A DNA stretch of 9,714 nucleotides, from the NCBI GenBank assembly GCA_937875605.1, contig CALLXZ010000429.1, positions 1 through 9,714 of the forward strand, in the 5' to 3' direction. Both the position numbers and the translations under genes were made by a program. The stretch comes from an uncultured Moheibacter sp. Its GTDB lineage: Bacteria; Bacteroidota; Bacteroidia; Flavobacteriales; Weeksellaceae. Shown in pieces: positions 1-5,523 of this stretch; position 1 is the first letter of the stretch, and each line of letters opens with the position of its first letter. The notes under the pieces were generated by a model. The model was given only the letters and a program-made list of their open reading frames with translations, did not search any database and was not told the origin of the DNA.

Positions 1-740
1 TAATTAATTACCGAAGTATTATTGTTTGGATTAATTTTAATTCCTTTCCAAGTATTAGGTAAAGAATCCGAACGTTCATCCATACGGTCGGTACGGAAGA
101 TGACTTCATTTTGATAATTTCCCTGAACATTTAGTGAATTATTGACCGTCAAAGAAGCATTATTATGAAAATATACTTTGGTTCTCGGACCGATGGTCAG
201 ATTGTCTGCATTTACATTTCCAAAGATAACGCGGGAAAATTCGTTGTTCCAGTTGGATTCAGTTAATGTATAATTCTCACTTTGTTCCGTATTGTAGAAT
301 TTTGCTTTTTCGATATAGGACAATAGTTTAACTTGTTGTGTTCCGTTTGTTGTTTCGAAATTGATTTCATCTTCGTAAAATGGATTTACGGGAGCTTCGC
401 CAGCGGCAATTTCCACAAAAATGAAAATACTGTCTTTTTTACGGATGGCTACATTTTCAAATTCTGAGCCGGGCATACCGTCCACATTCATTTTGAAGAA
501 AGATGCATTTCCACGTGAAAGATAGATTTTCGGGATCTGCACATCTTCATTCTGTCGGTTGTGAATCGTCAGTTTATAAGTTTGTGAATTGGTGTGATTA
601 AAAATAGTATCTAAGTTCAACGTGTCTTTTGAGAAACTAAGATTGTCTGAAGCTAAGTCAAAATCAAAATCATCACGACAGGAAGAGATTCCCATGATCA
701 AAGCCATGATACTCAACACAATCAGGTTACGGGTTTTCAT
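1..740 (-). CDS. Surface/outer-membrane lipoprotein, probable beta-helix family (3' end cut by window)
   Basis: The gene begins with ATG at 740 and stays open to the window edge, giving 246 complete codons and no stop. Residues 1-21 form a lipoprotein signal peptide: basic MKTR, a hydrophobic stretch, then ISSC with Cys21 as the lipidation site. The residues after the Cys are acidic (RDDFDFD), like the lipoprotein export signal that sends some Bacteroidota lipoproteins to the cell surface. Residues ~30-120 read like an Ig-like beta sandwich (LSFSKDTLNLDTIF, then IPKIYLSRG). From ~150 on, Asn-rich short strands (NADNLTIGP, NNASLTVNNSLNVQG, WKGIKINPNN) resemble the rungs of a right-handed parallel beta-helix. 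I recognise the general pattern from flavobacterial lipoproteins annotated only as beta-helix or hypothetical. Substrate and function are unknown. The lipoprotein call is firm; the beta-helix call is moderate because only the first rungs are present. Confidence 0.85.
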   Translation of the reverse strand, partial: MKTRNLIVLSIMALIMGISSCRDDFDFDLASDNLSFSKDTLNLDTIFNHTNSQTYKLTIHNRQNEDVQIPKIYLSRGNASFFKMNVDGMPGSEFENVAIRKKDSIFIFVEIAAGEAPVNPFYEDEINFETTNGTQQVKLLSYIEKAKFYNTEQSENYTLTESNWNNEFSRVIFGNVNADNLTIGPRTKVYFHNNASLTVNNSLNVQGNYQNEVIFRTDRMDERSDSLPNTWKGIKINPNNNTSVIN

Positions 741-848
741 CTGTTATTTATTATTATTTTTTTAATTGTCAGATGCAATGCCCAATAAATCATTGTTTGT
801 TTGATAAATTTCATAACGGGCATTTCATATATTATATTAATAAGGAAA

Positions 849-879
849 CAAAACTAACTAAATCTGTTCAATGTACAAA
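849..879 (-). promoter_or_regulatory. Bacteroidota-type promoter for the beta-helix lipoprotein
   Basis: Read on the minus strand, TTTG at 879-876 is followed after 19 bases by TAGTTTTG at 856-849, a full match to the TAnnTTTG -7 box. Transcription would start near 843 and give a 5' leader of about 100 bases before the ATG at 740. The leader is AT-rich with no Shine-Dalgarno sequence, as is normal in this phylum. Confidence 0.65.
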
Positions 880-971
880 GTAGAACGTTTAAAGAGTATT
901 TTTATTGAATTAAAACAAGAGAGAATTTAAAATAATTTTTTCGAAAATATTTTTTGTTTTAGAAAAAACAG

Positions 972-979
972 TATCTTTG
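972..979 (+). promoter_or_regulatory. -7 promoter element upstream of rpmE2
   Basis: TATCTTTG at 972-979 fits the Bacteroidota TAnnTTTG -7 box exactly. The closest -33-like TTTG is at 953-956, only 15 bases upstream, which is shorter than the usual ~19, so the -33 assignment is weak. Transcription would start near 985, leaving a leader of about 68 bases before the L31 ATG. Confidence 0.6.
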
Positions 980-1053
980 CACACTCAAAATAAGAAGTTA
1001 ACGGCAACATATACGGTAGGAAGTAGAAATTGCCACTATAAAAAATATATCTC

Positions 1054-1305
1054 ATGAAAAAAGGAATTCATCCAGAAAATTACCGCTTAGTAGTGTTTAA
1101 AGATATGAGTAATGAAGAAATTTTTATTACAAAATCTGCTGCTGACACAAAAGATACAATTGAAGTTGATGGTGTAGAGTATCCATTGGTGAAAATGGAG
1201 ATTTCCAGTACTTCCCACCCGTTTTATACAGGTAAACAGAAGTTGGTAGATACCGCAGGGCGTATTGATAAATTCAAAAACAAATACGCAAAATTTAACA
1301 AGTAA
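1054..1305 (+). CDS. rpmE2: 50S ribosomal protein L31, type B (zinc-free)
   Basis: This 83-residue protein is a component of the large ribosomal subunit at the subunit interface. It starts [15 protein letters not shown] and ends with the family signature [20 protein letters not shown] followed by a lysine-rich tail ([10 protein letters not shown]). It contains no cysteine at all, so it is the zinc-independent (C-minus, type B) paralogue rather than the CxxC zinc form. Length is normal for type B L31. The ATG at 1054 follows an A-rich leader without a Shine-Dalgarno sequence. The gene is transcribed alone: it has its own -7 box at 972-979 and ends at a strong hairpin terminator 24 bases after the stop. 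In organisms with both forms, type B takes over under zinc limitation. Whether this genome also has a zinc form cannot be seen here, and in many Bacteroidota type B is the only copy. Confidence 0.95.
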   Translation: MKKGIHPENYRLVVFKDMSNEEIFITKSAADTKDTIEVDGVEYPLVKMEISSTSHPFYTGKQKLVDTAGRIDKFKNKYAKFNK

Positions 1306-1328
1306 GATTTTAATTTGTTCATAATTTT

Positions 1329-1363
1329 AAAAAATCCCGAAAATTTATTTTTCGGGATTTTTT
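1329..1363. terminator. Bidirectional rho-independent terminator between rpmE2 and the acyl-CoA ligase gene
   Basis: A perfect hairpin has TCCCGAAAA (1335-1343) pairing with TTTTCGGGA (1349-1357) around a five-base loop. It is flanked by an A-run before and a T-run after (1358-1364), which extend the stem. The plus-strand T-run serves rpmE2. The A-run at 1329-1334 reads as U's on the minus strand and serves the ligase gene, whose stop lies at 1385. Confidence 0.9.
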
Positions 1364-1384
1364 TATTTCTATCAATTTTCCGGA

Positions 1385-3172
1385 TCATTCGCCCGGAAAA
1401 TGATCATACATTTCTTTGTATAAATCTTTGTATTTGTCCAGAATAACTCTTCGTTTCAACTTCAGAGTAGGTGTGAGTTCCCCTCCATCTATTGACCACT
1501 CGATAGGCGTTAAACGGAATTGTTTTACTTGTTCCCAGTGTCCGTATGATGTATTATGAGGCTCCAATTCTTTTTGAATTAAATCCATCACGTTTTTATC
1601 TTTTACAATTTCTTCTTTGGACGAAGGAATCGAAATGTTTTCGCTTTTTGCCCAAGCAGCGATATTTTCAAAGTTGGGTTGAATTAATGCACATGGCATT
1701 TTTTCGTTTTCACCCACAACCATTATTTGTTCAATAAATCGTGATTGTTTGTAATCGTTTTCCATATTTTGCGGAGCGATGTATTTTCCACCGGAAGTTT
1801 TGAAAATTTCTTTTTTACGATCTGTAATTTTCAGATTTCCGTTTATGAATTCTCCGATGTCACCGGTTTTGAAATAACCATCAGGTGTCATGACTTCTTG
1901 AGTCAGATCCGGTTTGTTGTAGTAACCCATCATCACATTCGGACCTTTGACCAAAATCTCACCGTCCTCGGCTAATTTCACTTCTACACCATCAATAGGT
2001 TTTCCAACCATCCCAATTCCAAATCCTGATTTATCCATCGAATTAACAGAAATAACAGGTGAAGTTTCCGTCAAACCATAACCTTCAAGTATCGGGATTC
2101 CCGCTCCCCAAAACATTCGGTTTAAACGAGGAGAAAGTGCTGCACTTCCGGAAACCATACAGGTCAAATTTCCACCAACGCCTTCCCGCCATTTTTTGAA
2201 AACGATTATGTCCGCTATTTTGTGTTTGATTTTCCAGATGAAACTTTGATTGCCATAAGGTTGATAATCTTCCACCAACTTTAAAGCCCACATGAAAATT
2301 TTGGTTTTAATTCCTCCTGCTGAAGCTCCTTTGTCATAAATTTTTGCATAAACTTTTTCCACCAATCTGGGTACCACTGTCATAACATCCGGATGGATTT
2401 CCTTCAGGTTATCACCAATGGTTTCCATATTTTCCGCATAATAAATCCCAATACCATTGTAAATATAGAGATAGATAAGCATGCGTTCAAAAATATGACA
2501 AAGCGGTAAAAAACTAAGCGCTTTCGGATTTTCGTCTTTGAATTTAGGAATTCTCGGTGTGCTGTTTAAAACATTTGAAACTACATTTTGATGACTTAAC
2601 ATCACACCTTTTGGTTTTCCGGTGGTTCCGGATGTGTATATAATGGTAACAAGATCTTCCGGTTTCACCTGCTGTTTTACGGCATCTACTTCGTGCTGAT
2701 TTTCTGCGTCAGAACCCAAATCTAAAATTTCATTCAGGTTGGGTACACCTTCTACATTGTCAAACGTGTAAACCGAAACTAAAGAAGGTATTTGATCTTT
2801 TACTGATATGATTTTTTCATACAAATCGGCATCTGAAACAAAAGCAAATTTCACTTCCGCATCATTAAATATATAGGCATAATCACTCGGCGAAATAGTA
2901 GGATAAACCGGAATGCTGATACAGCCGATTTGTTGTAATCCGATGTCCAATAAATTCCATTCCGTACGGTTTGTCGTAGATGCGATCGCGATTTTATCTC
3001 CGTGTTTTACACCCAGATTCAGAAAACCTCTACTGATGGCGTTTGCCTTAATTACATATTCCTCCGTTGAAATTTTCTGCCATTCTCCATGGCGTTTCAT
3101 TACGATACTGTCAGGTCTTGGGGAATTTCGGAGTTGGTGTTCCAAAAAATCAAAAAGTCGTGTAATTTTCAT
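1385..3172 (-). CDS. Long-chain fatty acid--CoA ligase (AMP-forming), FadD15/FAA1-like
   Basis: This 595-residue ANL-superfamily enzyme activates fatty acids with ATP to acyl-AMP, then transfers them to CoA, feeding phospholipid synthesis or beta-oxidation. Visible motifs are the ATP-binding loop YTSGTTGKPKG at 179-189, the adenylate motif EGYGLTET at 363-370, TGD at 436-438, and the hinge DRKKEIFKTSGGKYIAPQ at 451-468. A C-terminal LTPTLKLKRR (566-575) carries the expected late lysine. Length and motif spacing match the COG1022 long-chain group better than acetyl-CoA synthetase. No signal peptide or membrane segment is seen; such enzymes are cytoplasmic or peripherally membrane-bound. The ATG at 3172 gives a normal N-terminus (MKITRLFDFLEHQL). 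It lies 110 bases downstream of the acidic-protein gene, with a possible promoter in the gap, and ends at the shared terminator. Chain-length preference cannot be read from the sequence. Confidence 0.95.
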   Translation of the reverse strand: MKITRLFDFLEHQLRNSPRPDSIVMKRHGEWQKISTEEYVIKANAISRGFLNLGVKHGDKIAIASTTNRTEWNLLDIGLQQIGCISIPVYPTISPSDYAYIFNDAEVKFAFVSDADLYEKIISVKDQIPSLVSVYTFDNVEGVPNLNEILDLGSDAENQHEVDAVKQQVKPEDLVTIIYTSGTTGKPKGVMLSHQNVVSNVLNSTPRIPKFKDENPKALSFLPLCHIFERMLIYLYIYNGIGIYYAENMETIGDNLKEIHPDVMTVVPRLVEKVYAKIYDKGASAGGIKTKIFMWALKLVEDYQPYGNQSFIWKIKHKIADIIVFKKWREGVGGNLTCMVSGSAALSPRLNRMFWGAGIPILEGYGLTETSPVISVNSMDKSGFGIGMVGKPIDGVEVKLAEDGEILVKGPNVMMGYYNKPDLTQEVMTPDGYFKTGDIGEFINGNLKITDRKKEIFKTSGGKYIAPQNMENDYKQSRFIEQIMVVGENEKMPCALIQPNFENIAAWAKSENISIPSSKEEIVKDKNVMDLIQKELEPHNTSYGHWEQVKQFRLTPIEWSIDGGELTPTLKLKRRVILDKYKDLYKEMYDHFPGE

Positions 3173-3249
3173 CTATTCTTTCTATATTTTAATGGTCATC
3201 CCAAAACATCAGGAATAAATCTGTGGAAGGGAAATTATTAATTCTTTGA

Positions 3250-3279
3250 CAAATTAATAAAAATAAATTTCTTATCAAA
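3250..3279 (-). promoter_or_regulatory. Possible promoter for the acyl-CoA ligase gene
   Basis: On the minus strand, TTTG at 3279-3276 is followed after 18 bases by TTAATTTG at 3257-3250, one mismatch from TAnnTTTG. Transcription would start near 3244, about 70 bases before the ligase ATG. AT-rich DNA yields such near matches by chance, so read-through from the MATE genes remains an alternative. Confidence 0.4.
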
Positions 3280-3282
3280 TTA

Positions 3283-3513
3283 TTATTCGTCCTCGTACGA
3301 ATCCATTTCTCTATCGAAGAAATCAAATGCCTTTTCCATTAAACTTGCAATTTCCGTTTCCAGATCTACATCGGGTTCTTCTTCCAGATCATCAAACCAT
3401 TCTATTTCTTCTGTTTCTATATCCAATAGAAATCTTGGGAAATCAGTGTGAAGAATAAAAATTTTTTCGGGAAATTCCGAATTATCGGCGATCAGAAATT
3501 TGGGTGCTTCCAT
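3283..3513 (-). CDS. Small acidic protein of unknown function
   Basis: The product is 76 residues, with 27 Asp/Glu against 5 Lys/Arg. The N-terminal half (MEAPKFLIADNSEFPEKIFI...FPRFLLDI, 1-32) looks folded, with alternating hydrophobic and aromatic residues. A highly acidic stretch follows at 31-54, then a predicted helix (55-73, ASLMEKAFDFFDREMDSY). No signal peptide or membrane segment is present, so it is probably cytosolic. The ATG at 3513 lies inside the MATE gene, and the two overlap by 32 bases in different frames, which suggests one transcript and translational coupling. I believe similar short acidic proteins are conserved across flavobacteria, but I know no function or named domain. 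A link to the pump is only inferred from the overlap. Its reading frame is coding-like and uninterrupted, so I treat it as real. Confidence 0.8.
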   Translation of the reverse strand: MEAPKFLIADNSEFPEKIFILHTDFPRFLLDIETEEIEWFDDLEEEPDVDLETEIASLMEKAFDFFDREMDSYEDE

Positions 3514-4906
3514 AAATGAGTTTTTTGGTTTGTTTATGATAACGTAAAAGTAACATAATTGCTGAAATTGTCAAACCTACCAAAAGACCAATCCACATGC
3601 CCATAGCGCGCATCTCAAAATAAATCGCCAATAAAATTCCCAAAGGAATCGCGATGATCCAATAAGCAATAAATGAAATGATAGAAGGAACTTTCACATC
3701 CTGCATTCCTCTTAATGCTCCCAAAACGACCAATTGGATTCCGTCGGAAAGTTGGAAAAGAGAAGCTATAATTAATAATTGCGCAGCTAATTCTATAACA
3801 GCTTGGTTATCCAAATAAAAAGTAGGCAATTCGTATCGTAGAAAAACCATTCCCATCCCACAAATTAACATAAACGCTGTTACCATATAAATAGTAGACC
3901 AACCGGCTTCTCGAAGTATCTTATAATTTTTTAATCCCATTTGATAGCCAACTCTCACAGTAGCGGCGACACTTAATCCCATACACATCATAAAAGTTGT
4001 GGAAGCAAGACTGATGGCGATTTGGTGTGCGGCCAGATTTGTTTTTGCCAATTGTTGTTCCGCTAAATCAGAAGAAAATGCATATCCGCAAACAAACGCG
4101 GCACCTGTAAAGGCACTTACCTCAAAAAAAGAGGTAAGAGCAGTAGGGATGCCCATATTAGTAATTTTCCGGAAAATTGCATTTTCAAAATTTTTAAACC
4201 GTACGTTTTTCAGATATTCTTTTGTCTTTTTAAAATTCATCATGGTAATGACCAAAACTACCAACATAGAAATCCGAGCAAAGAAAGTTCCCCATCCTGC
4301 GCCTTCCACTTCCAAGCGAGGAAAACCCCAATACCCATAAACCCAACCGTAATTCAAAACTATATTGACAATGTTACCAATTATGGTGGCAAATGTAACC
4401 GGAATCGTAAGGGATAGCCCTTCCGAGAATTGTCGAAAAGATTGAAAAATCATAATGGGAATAAGTGACCAAGCCATGATGGAAAGAAAAGGAATTGCCA
4501 TTTCGATGACATCATGCGGTTGTCCCATATAATAAAGTAATGGACGAATTAATTCTAAAATGGTTAATAATACAACAGCTAAAATCAAGTTTAAAATTAA
4601 ACCATGAGAGAAAATTTTTGCGGCCCCTTCTTTGTCTTTTTTAGCATCGGCTGCTGCAACTAACGGAGAGATGGCAAAACTAAATCCGAAAGCAATAACC
4701 AAAGCTGTTATAAAGACAGCATTTCCCAGTGAAACGGCACCCAACGCTGTTTTACCAAGTTGTTCATCCACAATATAATCAAATTTTCCCCCCAATCCAC
4801 CGACCATGAAATTATCGACCAGATTGACCATAATTTGCCCTGCTTGCGTAATCATTACGGGAACGGCAAGTTTCAGATTTCGCTTTAAATGCTCTTTATA
4901 TGTCAA
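3482..4906 (-). CDS. MATE family multidrug efflux transporter (NorM-like)
   Basis: This 474-residue inner-membrane antiporter exports organic cations or drugs in exchange for Na+ or H+. It has the two-lobe MATE layout, about 12 hydrophobic segments in two halves (roughly 10-220 and 245-455) joined by a basic loop (FKKTKEYLKNVRFKNF, 225-240). Acidic residues D31 (NLVDNFMVGG), E262 (TSFFEVSAF) and D388 (FQLSDGIQ) sit where NorM keeps its cation-binding Asp36, Glu255 and Asp371. RQFSEGL (158-164) and LGALRGMQD (395-403) are further MATE-like motifs. The start is TTG at 4906, because no in-frame ATG lies upstream. The first internal Met (18) would remove the amphipathic N-terminal helix. The stop lies inside the next gene (32-base overlap). 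No clear promoter is seen between it and the terminator at 4935-4963. Confidence 0.93.
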   Translation of the reverse strand: MTYKEHLKRNLKLAVPVMITQAGQIMVNLVDNFMVGGLGGKFDYIVDEQLGKTALGAVSLGNAVFITALVIAFGFSFAISPLVAAADAKKDKEGAAKIFSHGLILNLILAVVLLTILELIRPLLYYMGQPHDVIEMAIPFLSIMAWSLIPIMIFQSFRQFSEGLSLTIPVTFATIIGNIVNIVLNYGWVYGYWGFPRLEVEGAGWGTFFARISMLVVLVITMMNFKKTKEYLKNVRFKNFENAIFRKITNMGIPTALTSFFEVSAFTGAAFVCGYAFSSDLAEQQLAKTNLAAHQIAISLASTTFMMCMGLSVAATVRVGYQMGLKNYKILREAGWSTIYMVTAFMLICGMGMVFLRYELPTFYLDNQAVIELAAQLLIIASLFQLSDGIQLVVLGALRGMQDVKVPSIISFIAYWIIAIPLGILLAIYFEMRAMGMWIGLLVGLTISAIMLLLRYHKQTKKLIYGSTQISDRR

Positions 4907-4934
4907 TTTACCTACTACTAATTTGTATAAACAT

Positions 4935-4963
4935 AAAAAAATCCTCCAAAAAATGAAGGATTT
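4935..4963 (-). terminator. Rho-independent terminator of the DUF1573 gene
   Basis: On the minus strand AAATCCT (4963-4957) pairs with AGGATTT (4945-4939). A C·A mismatch and two further pairs close the inner stem around an A/T loop, and a run of U's follows (to 4935). It lies 22 bases after the DUF1573 stop and 29 bases before the MATE TTG, so it should separate the two transcripts. Confidence 0.75.
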
Positions 4964-4984
4964 CTATTTTGGATGAATTTAATT

Positions 4985-5410
4985 TTATTTTTTCGCACTG
5001 CTTGCTCCAGATGGTGCTGTAGCAGCCGGCGCATTTGGATCAGCATCAACAACTCCTTTAATTCGGAATATTTTACGTCCTTCTGTAACAGCATTGGAAC
5101 TTAAAGTAACCGTTTTGTTAAAAGCACCTGCTTTAGAAGTAGTAGTATATTCAACCGTCATAGGAGCAGATTTTCCGGGAGCAATCGGATCTTTAGGCCA
5201 TTTTGGAACCGTACAACCACAAGTTGCTTTTGCTTCCGAAATGATTAAAGGCTTATCTCCTGTATTTTTAATCTGAACGGTAGCCACAGCTTTTCCGCCA
5301 AATTTGATATTACCCAAATCTACATTTGATTCACTAATTTCAATTTCTTGTGCAGTAAGAAGTCCAATTCCTCCGACTAAAAACGCACCCATTAAAAATA
5401 AATTTTTCAT
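4985..5410 (-). CDS. Secreted DUF1573 domain protein
   Basis: The product is 141 residues from the ATG at 5410. Residues 1-20 are a Sec signal peptide (MKNLFLMGAFLVGGIGLLTA) with likely signal peptidase I cleavage before Gln21. No lipobox is present, so it should be soluble in the periplasm or exported. Residues ~24-122 form one DUF1573 unit: an Ig-like/MSP-type beta sandwich (VDLGNIKFGGKAVATVQIKNTG) with the hallmark CGCTVPKWPKDPIAPG at 64-79. C64 and C66 are the only cysteines. The tail (123-141) is a low-complexity Ala/Pro/Ser stretch. A longer frame begins at a TTG at 5434, but that codon lies inside the promoter -7 box (5432-5439), so I reject it. The role of DUF1573 proteins is unknown; they are abundant in Bacteroidota. 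The gene stands alone between its own promoter and terminator, divergent from valS. Confidence 0.9.
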   Translation of the reverse strand: MKNLFLMGAFLVGGIGLLTAQEIEISESNVDLGNIKFGGKAVATVQIKNTGDKPLIISEAKATCGCTVPKWPKDPIAPGKSAPMTVEYTTTSKAGAFNKTVTLSSNAVTEGRKIFRIKGVVDADPNAPAATAPSGASSAKK

Positions 5411-5431
5411 TATGTGTTGTATTTTGTTAGA

Positions 5432-5439
5432 CAAATTTA
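5432..5439 (-). promoter_or_regulatory. -7 promoter element of the DUF1573 gene
   Basis: Minus-strand TAAATTTG at 5439-5432 matches TAnnTTTG exactly. Transcription should start near 5426, only about 15 bases before the ATG at 5410. No good TTG-type -33 box lies 17-21 bases upstream. The element overlaps the TTG at 5434, which therefore cannot be the translation start on this transcript. Confidence 0.6.
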
Positions 5440-5454
5440 GAAATTAAATTTAAA

Positions 5455-5470
5455 ATTAGTTCGTACTAAT
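5455..5470. promoter_or_regulatory. Short dyad between divergent DUF1573 and valS promoters
   Basis: ATTAGT at 5455-5460 and ACTAAT at 5465-5470 form a 6-bp inverted repeat around TCGT. It overlaps the -33 region of the DUF1573 promoter and abuts the valS -7 box at 5473. Placement suits an operator, but a 6-bp AT-rich dyad may be chance. Confidence 0.3.
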
Positions 5471-5472
5471 CT

Positions 5473-5480
5473 TACATTTG
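5473..5480 (+). promoter_or_regulatory. -7 promoter element of valS
   Basis: TACATTTG at 5473-5480 matches TAnnTTTG. Transcription would start near 5486, leaving a leader of about 38 A-rich bases before the ATG at 5524. This is too short for a T-box or riboswitch. No clear -33 box is visible. Confidence 0.6.
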
Positions 5481-5523
5481 CAAATCATTAACAAATAATA
5501 TACCAACAAATATTAGAGTCAGC

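Larger units (their letters stand above)
741..1053. other. Divergent intergenic region (313 bases)
   Basis: This stretch separates the minus-strand lipoprotein from plus-strand rpmE2. Positions 741-900 counted 37 G/C in 160 (about 23%), well below coding DNA here. It holds two outward-facing promoters (minus -7 at 849-856, plus -7 at 972-979) and a small dyad in the rpmE2 leader (1003-1034). I see no small gene, tRNA or repeat in the rest. Confidence 0.7.

Noticed and set aside
1018..1023. AGGAAG as a Shine-Dalgarno site for rpmE2
   Set aside because: It lies over 30 bases before the ATG, too far, and Bacteroidota rarely use such sites.
3999..4340. 113-codon plus-strand frame inside the MATE gene
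   Set aside because: Antisense shadow of a clear membrane-protein gene; it has no promoter or family resemblance.
5481..5512. Three CAAAT repeats in the valS leader
   Set aside because: Spacing is irregular and the motif is too short and AT-rich to separate from chance.
5481..5523. T-box or riboswitch leader for valS
   Set aside because: The predicted leader is only about 38 bases and has no specifier stem or antiterminator.
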